Shown one piece after another: positions 29,625-40,011 of a stretch of DNA of 51,806 nt. The DNA is from Actinomycetes bacterium (GTDB lineage: Bacteria > Actinomycetota > Acidimicrobiia > Acidimicrobiales > Acidimicrobiaceae). Each line of letters opens with the position of its first letter. Positions within the stretch are counted from its first letter, which is position 1. Below the pieces are notes generated by a model. That model had not been told where the DNA came from. It did not search any database and worked only from the letters and a program-made list of their open reading frames with translations. The stretch covers positions 1-51,806 of the forward strand of contig JAKCBW010000003.1 in the NCBI GenBank assembly GCA_021842145.1, read 5' to 3'. The position numbers were made by a program, and so were the translations under genes.

Positions 29625-32399
29625 TCAACTGCATCCACTAGTGGTGCCGCAGCTAGTGCAGACAAAGCAGGATCCGGCTCTTTGCATAGCATTTCCGCAC
29701 TGATAGCAGTACGGGGAGTCCTTTGCTGCCTCCCGAGATAACAGGTTCAAGCCAGGAGCCACCGCATGAGTCTCGTGAGAATAGTCAGACATCGAAGAAT
29801 CGACTATTGCTACCGGATCATCCTGAAATAGCAGTGGCTGGGTCCTCTCTTGGACCGTCTGAATCCCAAGGTCGAGGCGCTCGTCCAATGGTAGGTAGTC
29901 AACTGCCAATCGTCGGAATATGTAGTCCACGAGCGAAGCGGCGATTCTGATGTCTGGATCGTCGGTCATTCCCGCCGGTTCAAACCTCATGTTCGTGTAC
30001 TTGCGGACAAAGGTCGAAAGGGGAACTCCATGCTGTAGACCAAGGCTAACGGAAATTGAAAAAGCATCCATGATCCCAGCGAGAGTAGAACCCTGCTTGG
30101 AAACCTTCATAAACACTTCGCCAGGCCTGCCATCGTCATACTCTCCAACCGTTACATAACCTTCACAGTCAGCGACCCTGAAAGCAAACGTCGCCGAGCG
30201 TCTGCGTCTTGGCAGGCGCTCCCGCATCGGTTTCTTCACTACGACGGTCTGAGTATTGAGCGCCTTCTCAAGCTCTTCGACCTTTTTCGCCAGCTCCAAA
30301 TCGGTTAGAGATGTTGCCTTAGTAGTCGAAAGCGGCTGAGCCACCTTGCAATTGTCGCGGTAGATAGCGACGGCCTTAATCCCCATCTTCCAGGCATCAA
30401 AATGTAGTTTTTCGATCTCCTCGACGGTCGCCTCTTCTGGCATATTGACCGTCTTTGAGATTGCACCGGAAATGAATGGCTGGACAGCCGCCATCATCCT
30501 AACGTGGCCGAGGTAGTGGATAGTATTGTCGCCCATTGAACAGGCAAAGACTGGAAGGTGTCCCTCCTTCAGCCCCGGCGCACCGACAATCGAGCGGTTC
30601 TTATCGACGTAAGAAACTATCTCGGCTATTGCATCTTCGCCATATCCGAGCTGACGCAATGCCCTAGGAACCGTCTGGTTAACTATCGACATAGTTCCGC
30701 CGCCAACCAGTTTCTTGGTCTTTACCAGACCTAAATCCGGCTCTATCCCGGTTGTATCGCAATCCATAAGCAGGCCAATTGTCCCAGTAGGTGCCAGAAC
30801 ACTCGCCTGGGCATTTCTGACTCCGAACGCTTCTCCCTGCTCAACGGCCTCATCCCAAATCTCCTGTGCCGCAGTTAGCAACTCGGTAGGGACAAGCTCT
30901 TCGTCAATCTTTGAAACGGCCTCTCTATGCATTTTCAGCACATTTATCATCGCTTCGCTGTTCTGTGAATAGCCGGCGAATGGACCCATTCGGGCCGCCA
31001 ACCGGGCGGAAGTCGCATAAGAGCCACCAGTAAGAAGCGCCGTTATCGAAGCCGCCCATGCCCTCCCCTCGGCGGAGTCGTAAGGGAGGCCCTTCGCCAT
31101 CAACAAAGCCCCGAGGTTTGCATACCCAATACCTAGCTGACGAAACCTGCGAGAGTTTTCTGCAATACCTTCGGTTGGATAGTCGGCATTACCGACCAAT
31201 ATCTCCTGGGCGGTGAAGACGACCCTTGTCGCCGATTCGAAACCGGCAATGTCGAAAGATCCGTCATCATTCAAAAAAGTCAGGAGGTTTAAACTTGCGA
31301 GATTACAAGCGGAGTTGTCGATGTGCATATACTCCGAGCAGGGGTTCGAACCATTAATTCTCCCCGTATTTGGGGCAGTATGCCAGCGATTGATCGTGGT
31401 ATCGAATTGAAGCCCAGGATCGGCGCACTCCCACGAGGCCTCTGCAATCTCCCGCCAGATAGTCCTGGCCTTTTTCGTAGCGATCGTTTCGCCAGTTGAA
31501 ACAGACTTGAGATCCCAATCGCCGTCAGCCTCCACGGCCTGCATGAACTCGTCGGTAATTCGAACCGAGTTGTTGGCATTCTGATACTGGATGGAAAAGC
31601 TGTCCTTGCCATCGAGGTCCATGTCGAAGCCGGCGTCGCGTAGCACCCTAGCCTTGCGCTCTTCTAGGGCCTTACACCAAATGAAGTCCTCGATGTCTGG
31701 GTGATCAACATTTAGTATCACCATCTTGGCCGCTCTTCTAGTCTTGCCGCCCGATTTGATTGTCCCAGCTGAAGCGTCGGCCCCCCTCATGAAACTTACG
31801 GGACCGGAAGCGGTACCGCCGCCCTTTATAAACTCAGCTGATGAACGAATCTTGGACAAATTCACTCCTGCTCCGGAGCCGCCCTTGAAGATAATCCCCT
31901 CTTCGCGGTACCAGTTGAGTATCGAGTCCATCGAATCGTCAACGGCGAGGATAAAACAGGCTGATGCCTGGGCTGGAACGCCTTTAACGCCTATGTTGAA
32001 CCACACTGGGGAGTTAAATGCGGCTCTTTGCTTAATTACCAGGTACTTCAGTTCGTCAGAAAATGTCTCCGCCTCATCGTCATCTACGAAGTAACCATCC
32101 TTGCGTCCCCATGCGGTAATGGTGTCGACTACCCTGTCCACGACCTGCTTGAGCGAATGCTCACGCTCGGGGGTACCCAAATTTCCACGGAAGTACTTCT
32201 GCGCCAAAATGTTTGTAGCATTCACGCTCCAACTCTCGGGTACTTCAACGCCAAGCTGTTCGAATGCGACAGTTGAGTCCTTGAAGTTGGTTATGCGCGA
32301 ATCCCTCTTCTCCCATCGCACCATCTGATAGGGGTGCACACCCTCTTCGGTGAAGTGCCTTCTTATGCCCAATGCCATTTTCTCTGGCGCTATAGCCAT
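29625..32399 (-). CDS. nrdJ: Vitamin B12-dependent (class II) ribonucleoside-diphosphate reductase
   Basis: FNSPVWFNIG, FKGGSGAGVNLSKIRSS, NPCSEYMHIDNSACNLASLNL, C-terminal CYQCGNAMQRAGSCFVCTSCGTTSGCS. Confidence 0.96.
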   Translation of the reverse strand: MAIAPEKMALGIRRHFTEEGVHPYQMVRWEKRDSRITNFKDSTVAFEQLGVEVPESWSVNATNILAQKYFRGNLGTPEREHSLKQVVDRVVDTITAWGRKDGYFVDDDEAETFSDELKYLVIKQRAAFNSPVWFNIGVKGVPAQASACFILAVDDSMDSILNWYREEGIIFKGGSGAGVNLSKIRSSAEFIKGGGTASGPVSFMRGADASAGTIKSGGKTRRAAKMVILNVDHPDIEDFIWCKALEERKARVLRDAGFDMDLDGKDSFSIQYQNANNSVRITDEFMQAVEADGDWDLKSVSTGETIATKKARTIWREIAEASWECADPGLQFDTTINRWHTAPNTGRINGSNPCSEYMHIDNSACNLASLNLLTFLNDDGSFDIAGFESATRVVFTAQEILVGNADYPTEGIAENSRRFRQLGIGYANLGALLMAKGLPYDSAEGRAWAASITALLTGGSYATSARLAARMGPFAGYSQNSEAMINVLKMHREAVSKIDEELVPTELLTAAQEIWDEAVEQGEAFGVRNAQASVLAPTGTIGLLMDCDTTGIEPDLGLVKTKKLVGGGTMSIVNQTVPRALRQLGYGEDAIAEIVSYVDKNRSIVGAPGLKEGHLPVFACSMGDNTIHYLGHVRMMAAVQPFISGAISKTVNMPEEATVEEIEKLHFDAWKMGIKAVAIYRDNCKVAQPLSTTKATSLTDLELAKKVEELEKALNTQTVVVKKPMRERLPRRRRSATFAFRVADCEGYVTVGEYDDGRPGEVFMKVSKQGSTLAGIMDAFSISVSLGLQHGVPLSTFVRKYTNMRFEPAGMTDDPDIRIAASLVDYIFRRLAVDYLPLDERLDLGIQTVQERTQPLLFQDDPVAIVDSSMSDYSHETHAVAPGLNLLSREAAKDSPYCYQCGNAMQRAGSCFVCTSCGTTSGCS

Positions 32400-32517
32400 A
32401 CGAACTTTCCCCCTCTTCAGATTAAAAATAGAATCCGAGCACGTTCCAAATCAGACCCTAACCAAGGATCTCTCCGCTGCGTCTAATCGGCTCAGCAAAG
32501 CTCTCCAAACGAATAAA

Positions 32518-32564
32518 CCACAACATATGGGAATGGCTTCCGTGTCGAGTACCACATATTGTAG
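32518..32564 (-). promoter_or_regulatory. Candidate tandem NrdR boxes upstream of nrdJ
   Basis: Minus-strand cores CAATATGTGG (32552-32561) and CCATATGTTG (32521-32530), centres exactly 31 bp apart. Confidence 0.4.
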
Positions 32565-32602
32565 ATGCACCGGGCGGCTTCGTGCAACCAATTCAAAGAA
32601 GT

Positions 32603-32630
32603 TTCGTAATTACCCTGCTGAAATTACGAA
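32603..32630. repeat. 9-bp perfect inverted repeat TTCGTAATT-N10-AATTACGAA
   Basis: Read directly upstream of nrdJ. Confidence 0.7.
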
Positions 32631-32822
32631 TTTTCTTGAACCTGTTGCCGCCTCGTCGGGTGATGGTGGCGGTTCGTTAGTCGACCTTGCAAGCCCCGCT
32701 AAATCAGAGCTGCTAAAAAGAAATTATGACATCTACTGCGACCAGTCAACCGGGAAGGTGAAATAAATTCCGAAGGTAGTCTTGAACTGCCAGTTTCCAC
32801 TTAGACAGAGGCCTACTCAAAC

Positions 32823-33632
32823 GTGAGAGTTCCGCAGACCGTTGCAGCAGAGTTCAACTTTGCCCCAAACACGCAAGATAAGAATGCGATAGATAGGTAC
32901 CTAGCAGAGCATTCCAGCGAACCGATCCCGGAGTTCATTGTTCTGATTCCTGCGTTTAATGAGGCAAAAAACCTACCTATCGTCGCCGGGCTGTTGGACA
33001 ATGCCCAGGGGGAACTCCGAACAGGGAGGGTCGTCATATGTATTGACGGGGCGACTGATCAAACCGAATCTGTCGCGCGGGACCTTGGATTTGGGGTCTG
33101 TGCCGCAAGCGTCAACAGGGGGCAGGGCGCAGTACTTAAGATGGGGTATCAGCTGGCCATTGCGGTGGGCGCCAAATACGTTGTCATAGTGGACGCAGAC
33201 GGTCAATGGGATCCATCAGATCTAGCCTCGATACTTAATCCGCTAAGGGAAGATATAGCTGACTTCGTACAGGGGTCGAGGGAACTAGGCGAAACCAGGG
33301 TCGGAGACTCATTCCGAGACTTTGGTGTCGTCGTCTTTGCTAGGTTGATATCACTTCTCACCGGTGTCAAGGTCACCGATACTTCGAGCGGATATAGGGC
33401 CTTCGACGTGAGCCTCCTATCAAAGATTCGGCTAAGTGAGCCACAGTATCAATCATCCGAGTTGCTGATCGGGGCGATCATGGCCGGGGCACGGGTCGTC
33501 GAGATCCCCACCGTCATGCATCGAAGGCCGAGCGGCAAATCCAAAAAGGGAAACAACTTCAGCTATGGAATTAACTACTCTAAGGTGGTACTCAATACTT
33601 GGTTGAGAGAAAAATACCTCGTAGAACGATAG
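32823..33632 (+). CDS. Glycosyltransferase family 2
   Basis: FIVLIPAFNEAKNLPIVAGLL, NRGQGAVLKMGYQLA, VIVDADGQWDPSDLA. Confidence 0.92.
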   Translation: MRVPQTVAAEFNFAPNTQDKNAIDRYLAEHSSEPIPEFIVLIPAFNEAKNLPIVAGLLDNAQGELRTGRVVICIDGATDQTESVARDLGFGVCAASVNRGQGAVLKMGYQLAIAVGAKYVVIVDADGQWDPSDLASILNPLREDIADFVQGSRELGETRVGDSFRDFGVVVFARLISLLTGVKVTDTSSGYRAFDVSLLSKIRLSEPQYQSSELLIGAIMAGARVVEIPTVMHRRPSGKSKKGNNFSYGINYSKVVLNTWLREKYLVER

Positions 33633-33646
33633 CCAATCCCATAGAA

Positions 33647-36319
33647 ATGAGAAGTTGGAAGGGCTATTTCTGGGCTTGGGCTGGCATCAGCGCCGCAGTT
33701 GTGGCGCTCTTCGTAGTTCCAACTTCACTGGGTCATCCCGCCATATTCTCTGACAACCTCAATCAGAATGTTCCACTGCACTACCTGGCCGCCCAGATAG
33801 AAAAATCCGGACATATTCCCACCTGGAATCGGTACTCCTGGTCGGGGAACCCACTGCTCGCCGGCTTCAACGTCCAGACCTTTTTCCCACTTTCGATACT
33901 ATTTCTGTTCTTATCTCCTGTATGGGCCTTCACTTGGTTCGTTGTCATTGTTTACTCCTTGGGTGCAGGCGGGGTCATCGCCGCGAGCAAAGAACTCGGA
34001 GCATCGCCTTCTGGGGCGGCACTAGCGGCCATTGGCTTCACGCTTTCGGGTCAGTTTCTGTCTCAGGTCGTCCATCTTGACATGATCGCAGGGATAGCCT
34101 GCGTGACCTGGTGTATTGTCTTTCTCCTTAAAATACTGTCCAGCCAATCCGTACGTTCGGGGGCCAAATGGGCGGTACTTTTATCGGCTGGATTCGCGTT
34201 ATGCGTCTTTGCGGGGGCTCCCGAGGCGATGCTGGACGGCGCGATATTTATGGCGCTTGTGGCGATACCAACAATGATAAAACGGGGAAGGGACTTCAAA
34301 GTTCCACTGCTACTACTGCTACTCGCCGGGGCCCTCGCCTTGGGTTTAGCTGCGATCCAGTGGCTACCCGGGATAGCCTTCCAGCACTTTTCAAATAGAT
34401 CGAGTGGGAGCTATGCATTTTTCACCTCAGGGCCATTCAGTCCTAGAGACTTCGCTATGCTCCTATACCCATTCATTCAAGGATGGTATTCCCTAAGACA
34501 CCTGCCGTCTTTTTTTGGGTCCTACAACCTCGGAGAAATAGCTTCTTATCTACCGATACTGCTTACCACCCTAGGTGTGGTGGGTTTATTGTCCTCTTCG
34601 GACACTCCTAGTAGCGACGGACGGGTTTCTGGCATAAGGCTCGCTGGATTTGGGGCTTTACTCTTGGCGCTTGGCGGTTATACCCCATTGGCCCCCCTCC
34701 TCTACCACCTCCCCCTCTACGGTAAACAGAGGTTACCGTCGCGCAATATGTTCGGATTCGATCTAGCAATGTCAATCCTCGCAGGCTTGGTTTGGACGAA
34801 AGTTAGCTCCAAGGGCAAGCCACTTTCGGGGACCGGGAGACGAGTCGTGTACGTCATCGGATCGATCGGTGTCATAATCGCCGCAGGATTCTTTCTTGAC
34901 ACCAGCCTCTTGTACTCGATTTTAAGTACTCCACGGCAAATTTCAGGTTTCAGCACCAACATGGCGATCTACGTGGCGCTTAGTTGTGCATTAATCGTTG
35001 CCACCACGGCAGTAATTGCCACCTCGAGGTCCGGTGGTCTGAGGAGAAGTGCAAGTACCGCACTTGCGCTGCTGGCACTGCTAGATATCGGAGTCTTCTC
35101 CTACTCGACGGTTGTCGAACAGACCCCGCCGACCTATCTCTATTCGCCGAGTGGAACTACACTGGCGAAACTCAAGTCATTGGTCGGACCAGCCGGACGC
35201 TTCGGGATATACGACCCGAACCTCTACTCATATTTTGCCCAAAATAGCGCACTGTCGGTAAATTCGAATATTTACAGCCAGGTACCTTCGGTCCAGGGGT
35301 ACTCAAGTCTTTCGCTAGGAAACTACGACGCCCTCACCGGGTCCCACTTCATGGGGACTATGAAGGTGTCAGCTATCAACTCGGTCATGCACGATATCTA
35401 TAACATGAATCTGCTTGAGACGAATTCGTACTACTTTCTAAACGGTGTCGGCTCATCGGCTGCAAAGAGTGCCCCTCTCTCACCTTCCGCTCCCAGCTTT
35501 ACCAATTCGCCTGTCCAAACAGGGGGTTTTTTCGGCGGAAACTTCAACGTGCTACGCCTCCTGATTTCAACGCCGCGGGGAATGGATACCCAGTGTCTTG
35601 ACAGACTTTCCCTGCTTACCTCCTCCGGAGGGAAGATCAAGGCATCCTCGGCGGTGGCCACGACTACTCCCAACGGCAATCCGATACAAGAGGTGAGTTT
35701 CCTCCAGCCCACGAGCGCCGTTGGATTTCAAATCCCGCCTTGTAATGGCCTTCCATCAAGCGATGGATACCCAGACCTCGGGATTCGCCTGCAGACACCG
35801 AATCACAACTACGACCTCACCGGTAGTGAGATCACCTATTTGACGCCGAAAAATTGGCACTACATCGAGAACATAGGAAGTTTGGCCATCTATGCCTCAA
35901 ATCACCCGAAAACCTCGATCTTCTCGCTAGGCAACGGTGTAAAGGTCGACTCCTTCTCGATTTCGACCGCAGGAGCACTGACTTTGAAGGTGCATGCGGT
36001 GCAACCCTCGACGATAACTTGGAACGAGAACTATGCACCTTCATGGAACGAGACGGTCACTAATTCCCAAGGAACTAATAGGCCAGCCCTCCATAGTGCT
36101 GCTAACTCGACGCTGATTTCCATTTCGGTTCCAAAAGGAATCTCGAAAATTGAGCTGAGCTATCGCGCTCCGATGCTTCTTGTGGGGTTCTATATCTCTA
36201 TCTGCTCTTTCGTGTTGGCCCTAGGGATACTCTTGTGGACCAGATTCCATAGCCGAAAAACGGGCACCTGGAAGAGCGGCAGGATGCAAATTAGCGTCTA
36301 TGACATCAGACGCGGCTAG
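33647..36319 (+). CDS. Large multi-TM protein, YfhO/DUF6541-like membrane glycan protein
   Basis: IFSDNLNQNVPLHYLAAQIEKSGHIPTWNRYSWSGNPLLAGFN then many TM segments and a C-terminal exported domain; start at MRSWKGYF (listed ORF from 33599). Confidence 0.75.
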   Translation: MRSWKGYFWAWAGISAAVVALFVVPTSLGHPAIFSDNLNQNVPLHYLAAQIEKSGHIPTWNRYSWSGNPLLAGFNVQTFFPLSILFLFLSPVWAFTWFVVIVYSLGAGGVIAASKELGASPSGAALAAIGFTLSGQFLSQVVHLDMIAGIACVTWCIVFLLKILSSQSVRSGAKWAVLLSAGFALCVFAGAPEAMLDGAIFMALVAIPTMIKRGRDFKVPLLLLLLAGALALGLAAIQWLPGIAFQHFSNRSSGSYAFFTSGPFSPRDFAMLLYPFIQGWYSLRHLPSFFGSYNLGEIASYLPILLTTLGVVGLLSSSDTPSSDGRVSGIRLAGFGALLLALGGYTPLAPLLYHLPLYGKQRLPSRNMFGFDLAMSILAGLVWTKVSSKGKPLSGTGRRVVYVIGSIGVIIAAGFFLDTSLLYSILSTPRQISGFSTNMAIYVALSCALIVATTAVIATSRSGGLRRSASTALALLALLDIGVFSYSTVVEQTPPTYLYSPSGTTLAKLKSLVGPAGRFGIYDPNLYSYFAQNSALSVNSNIYSQVPSVQGYSSLSLGNYDALTGSHFMGTMKVSAINSVMHDIYNMNLLETNSYYFLNGVGSSAAKSAPLSPSAPSFTNSPVQTGGFFGGNFNVLRLLISTPRGMDTQCLDRLSLLTSSGGKIKASSAVATTTPNGNPIQEVSFLQPTSAVGFQIPPCNGLPSSDGYPDLGIRLQTPNHNYDLTGSEITYLTPKNWHYIENIGSLAIYASNHPKTSIFSLGNGVKVDSFSISTAGALTLKVHAVQPSTITWNENYAPSWNETVTNSQGTNRPALHSAANSTLISISVPKGISKIELSYRAPMLLVGFYISICSFVLALGILLWTRFHSRKTGTWKSGRMQISVYDIRRG

Positions 36320-36924
36320 TCGACGACGTTAGCTTCCAAGGCATTGGCTCCCGTTTCTTGAGTCGTCGCGAAAAGAAAGCGGTTTAAAAAAGCGAACTTT
36401 GCAAACCACAGGACGGCAAACGATCCAATGTATGCACCAGATACGAACAAAACTGCGGCGCTAGAGTGAGGAGGCCCCGCAATTGAAGAGTGGCTACTCG
36501 CAAAGTCGGTAGACCAAGTCGAGAAGACCAACCCTATAATCGCCATGATGAGGTAAGGAACGACCTCTTTGGAAAGTGACGACCTATCCCTCTTTTGCCA
36601 AGCCCAGTTACGGTTTAGAAAGTAGGAAGGGACTGCCCCGACCAAAGTGGCAAATATCGCCGAGCCCCTCGCTTCAAAGAGATGAAATACTCCAAAGCTA
36701 AGTATCAGGGTCACGTAGGACACAACGGCGGACACTCCGGACCCGACGGCATACTTCACGAACTTCTTAGACAGGTCCGATCTCATAGAGCGCTCTACGA
36801 GCCGCCCGAGTGGACCTTGGGAATTAATCACCACTACTATCTTATCCACGACTAGAATGAATACCCTACGTCGTAGTACTCGCAGTCGGGTTCCGCCACG
36901 AGTATCAAAGCCCAAGGAGGTCAA
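36316..36924 (-). CDS. GtrA family membrane protein
   Basis: FVKYAVGSGVSAVVSYVTLILSF...GAVPSYFLNRNWAWQKR...FAKFAFLNRFLF. Confidence 0.85.
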   Translation of the reverse strand: MTSLGFDTRGGTRLRVLRRRVFILVVDKIVVVINSQGPLGRLVERSMRSDLSKKFVKYAVGSGVSAVVSYVTLILSFGVFHLFEARGSAIFATLVGAVPSYFLNRNWAWQKRDRSSLSKEVVPYLIMAIIGLVFSTWSTDFASSHSSIAGPPHSSAAVLFVSGAYIGSFAVLWFAKFAFLNRFLFATTQETGANALEANVVD

Positions 36925-36930
36925 TTTAAA

Positions 36931-37821
36931 GTGCGGGTGCTTGTAACCGGGGGGTCAGGCTTCATTGGTACCCGACTGACAAAAAGACTTGTCCAGGAGG
37001 GCTACCAGGTAATAGTGGTCGATTTGAAGGAGCCCAGGGTTGACGGGGTTGAATACCACCAGTGCGACATCAGGGACGCCAATTCGGTTGCAATTGCCTT
37101 CGGATTCCAGCCCGAATCGGTGGTTCATCTTGCCGCAATGACCTCGGTCTTGAATTCGATTAAAATACCCCAAGAGGTCTTTGACGTGAACGTCGGAGGG
37201 ACACAGGTACTACTCGAGCAGGCCAGGATAAGCGGCTGCACCTCTTTTGTCTTTGCCTCAACAAACGCAGTTGTAGGCCAAAGCGACTCCAAGATCTCCG
37301 AAAATTCTCCCAGTCGGCCACTAACCCCTTACGGTGCATCCAAGGCGGCCGCTGAGTCATTACTGAGCGCTTATGGCTCCTGCTACGGGATGGCATCGAC
37401 GTCTTTGAGGTTGACCAACGTATACGGTCCGGAAATGTGGCAGAAGGATTCGATTGTGCCGAGGCTCTTTAAATTTGCCACCGGTACCGGAAAGTTCGCC
37501 ATCTATGGAGATGGAGAACAGTATCGTGACTACGTCTTTGTAGATGACGTAGCGGGCGCCTTCATAAAGGCAATCAAGGCCGACGTCTCCGGAGTTCATC
37601 CCATAGGTTCTGGCGAGTCGATCAGCGTAAATAAGTTGGTGCAGCTCGTATCTAACGTGTCCAAGAAGGACCTACAACCAGTCCACATCGACGCCCAATC
37701 GGGAGAAATGCGAGGCGTCGACGTCGACCTTTCGGGCACGGAAAGATGGGGCTTTACTCCCGACGTTATGATCGCCGAAGGACTAGCAACTACTTGGCAA
37801 GACTTCATTTCGGCCCACTAA
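36931..37821 (+). CDS. NAD-dependent epimerase/dehydratase (extended SDR, UDP-glucose-4-epimerase-like)
   Basis: RVLVTGGSGFIGTRL, VVHLAAMTSV, YGASKAAAESL, GDGEQYRDYVFVDDVAGA. Confidence 0.9.
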   Translation: MRVLVTGGSGFIGTRLTKRLVQEGYQVIVVDLKEPRVDGVEYHQCDIRDANSVAIAFGFQPESVVHLAAMTSVLNSIKIPQEVFDVNVGGTQVLLEQARISGCTSFVFASTNAVVGQSDSKISENSPSRPLTPYGASKAAAESLLSAYGSCYGMASTSLRLTNVYGPEMWQKDSIVPRLFKFATGTGKFAIYGDGEQYRDYVFVDDVAGAFIKAIKADVSGVHPIGSGESISVNKLVQLVSNVSKKDLQPVHIDAQSGEMRGVDVDLSGTERWGFTPDVMIAEGLATTWQDFISAH

Positions 37822-37889
37822 CGAAACTTATCGCCCTGAGGTTTCGATTTCGGCACAATTGTTAGCACAGTAAGGATATCTTTTCCCTC

Positions 37890-39374
37890 ATGGCAGTTGT
37901 GATAGCTATAGACGCCGGCACCTCATCGGTAAAGGTATCGGCACTCGACGAGTCAGCCAAGACTGTGCTAAGTGCATCACTGGAGACCACAGTGACTACC
38001 GATGGCATGGGAAAGGCCGAACAGGACCCGACAGAGGTGTGGAATTCGGTTCTTTGGTGCCTCAGGTCGGTCTGTGACGGCCTTGGCGATCGTACGGTAG
38101 CCAGTGTCGGAATCACTAATCAGCGGGAGAGTTTTCTCTTAGTCGACTCAAAGACGATGGAACCACTGACCCCGCTAATACTTTGGCTCGATCGTAGGAG
38201 TGAAAAGTATTGTGACGGGCTCAAGGATCAAGGTTATGGACCCCGAGTAAGCGAGCTAACCGGCCTTGCCATAGATCCATATTTCAGCGCTACAAAGGCG
38301 AAGATGGCCCTGTCGGACCTCAGGGAGGCTGGGCTCGATAGCAAAGTCACGTTGTTGACCGTGGACAGCTTCATAGCCCACAAATTGACCAAACAGCCCC
38401 CCCTTACCGATGCGTCAAACGCTTCGAGAACCCTACTGTTCGACACAGACAAGATGCGCTTTTCCGACGAGCTAGTCGACATTTTCGGACTGTCAGAAGT
38501 CGCCTTGCCCGAAGTAAAAAGCAGCTTTGAGAGCTTCCAGGTAATCGCTCAAGAGATCCACCCGAAGCTAAGGGGTGTCGAGATAACAGGCATCCTCGGC
38601 GACCAACAGGCTTCGCTACTGGGTCAGGGGTGCATCCGTTTTGGAATGGCAAAAAATACCTACGGAACAGGGTCCTTCATCCTGGTGAACGCAGGTGAAA
38701 TTCGACCGCAACCTTCGCATGGGTTATTGGTCTCAGTTGCCTGGCTCATGCCCGACGGAAAAGCGACCTACGCCATAGAAGGCTCCATATTCGCCTGCGG
38801 TTCGATCCTAAGATGGATGAGGGACGACCTAAAAATATTCAACGATTACCAAGAAGCATCCCTGCTGGCCCAGAGCGTAAACGACTCAGGAGGTGTCGTC
38901 CTGGTACCGGCTTTTGAAGGACTTGGCTCTCCACACCTCACTCCGTCGGTTAGGGCTTCCATCACCGGAATCTCTCATGGTACATCCAAAGCCCACATCA
39001 TTAGGGGGGCGATAGAGGCGATGGCGTTTCAGACACAGGATGTGATTAGCGCAATAAATGGACTACTTGAAAATCCAATCGACAACCTTAGGGTCGACGG
39101 TGGAGCGGCAATCATGGACACGCTATGCCAGTTCCAAGCGGATCAGCTTGGTATCGAGGTTTCCCGGAGCGCATCACTGGAATCGACAACACTTGGAGCC
39201 GCATTCGCCAGCGGTCTAGGTTCGGGCTTTTGGTCCAACATGGAGGAACTTGCTTCACTGTATGAGTCCGATAGATCCTTCATACCGACAAAATCCAAAG
39301 GCGGACCGAGGTCCCGGCATGATAGGTGGTCCATAGCACTCGAACACGCAAAAAGGTTTAGCCAGCACTCTTAG
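37890..39374 (+). CDS. glpK: FGGY-family carbohydrate kinase, glycerol-kinase-like
   Basis: IDAGTSSVKVSA, GITNQRESFLLVD, GLAIDPYFSATKAK, ILGDQQASLLGQGC, KNTYGTGSFILVN. Confidence 0.78.
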   Translation: MAVVIAIDAGTSSVKVSALDESAKTVLSASLETTVTTDGMGKAEQDPTEVWNSVLWCLRSVCDGLGDRTVASVGITNQRESFLLVDSKTMEPLTPLILWLDRRSEKYCDGLKDQGYGPRVSELTGLAIDPYFSATKAKMALSDLREAGLDSKVTLLTVDSFIAHKLTKQPPLTDASNASRTLLFDTDKMRFSDELVDIFGLSEVALPEVKSSFESFQVIAQEIHPKLRGVEITGILGDQQASLLGQGCIRFGMAKNTYGTGSFILVNAGEIRPQPSHGLLVSVAWLMPDGKATYAIEGSIFACGSILRWMRDDLKIFNDYQEASLLAQSVNDSGGVVLVPAFEGLGSPHLTPSVRASITGISHGTSKAHIIRGAIEAMAFQTQDVISAINGLLENPIDNLRVDGGAAIMDTLCQFQADQLGIEVSRSASLESTTLGAAFASGLGSGFWSNMEELASLYESDRSFIPTKSKGGPRSRHDRWSIALEHAKRFSQHS

Positions 39375-40011
39375 CCAAAAGTTCTCTGTATCGAACGTCG
39401 GCTATCCTTCCAATCAACCTGAGCTGCTCTCGCTCTATCACTCGATAAGGGCGCTTTTCCCGGCCCACCACTACTACCAATTCCGAACCCGCCAATGGTG
39501 CCCAAGCTACGTCGCCCGGCCCTTGAATCTCGCCACTATCACCGAGGGTAGCCGTCCCCTCAACAAATGCGCTAAGCCAGCTACTCGTCGGAACTTCCCC
39601 AGAAGCGACCAGCATTTCTTGCGTCTTAGGTCTAATCAGGCAGGACCAGTCGGATTCAAAATCGAAAATGACCGTCCCAATCAATTCAGAAACGAAATCT
39701 TTTGAATTGGTCATTTCCATCAAAGTAGCAATTGATGATAGCGCGGAAATTCGAACGTCTCTCATCCCATCGGACGCCGGACGGATATCCTCGACGTCTG
39801 CGCCATCCACTTCGGAAATCTCACGGGCCATCAAAGAAACGAGCTCTGGATTTGCCAAATCGACTAATAATTCATCGATTGCCCTGCCTCCACCGCGCTC
39901 TAGTATCTCTATTCCGACTAAGTCGCCCTTGACTGCGCCGATTCTACTCGCGACGGCACCTAACGCACCTGGACGATCGTCGAGCCATATTCGCAGTACA
40001 AACAGTGCCAT
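39358..40011 (-). CDS. ACT-domain protein
   Basis: FVLRIWLDDRPGALGAVASRIGAVKGDLVGIEILERGGGRAIDELLVDL. Confidence 0.75.
   Translation of the reverse strand: MALFVLRIWLDDRPGALGAVASRIGAVKGDLVGIEILERGGGRAIDELLVDLANPELVSLMAREISEVDGADVEDIRPASDGMRDVRISALSSIATLMEMTNSKDFVSELIGTVIFDFESDWSCLIRPKTQEMLVASGEVPTSSWLSAFVEGTATLGDSGEIQGPGDVAWAPLAGSELVVVVGREKRPYRVIEREQLRLIGRIADVRYRELLAKSAG

Noticed and set aside
31341-31353. tRNA T-loop-like GGGGTTCGAACCA
   Set aside because: Encodes the conserved NrdJ NGSNPCSEY segment; no tRNA fold
32350-32766. 138-aa plus-strand ORF
   Set aside because: Overlaps the nrdJ start and candidate regulatory sites; no domain or credible start context
32400-32822. Cobalamin riboswitch upstream of nrdJ
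   Set aside because: Looked for a B12-box-like GCCACTG and related conserved segments and did not find them; Infernal with RF00174 would be decisive
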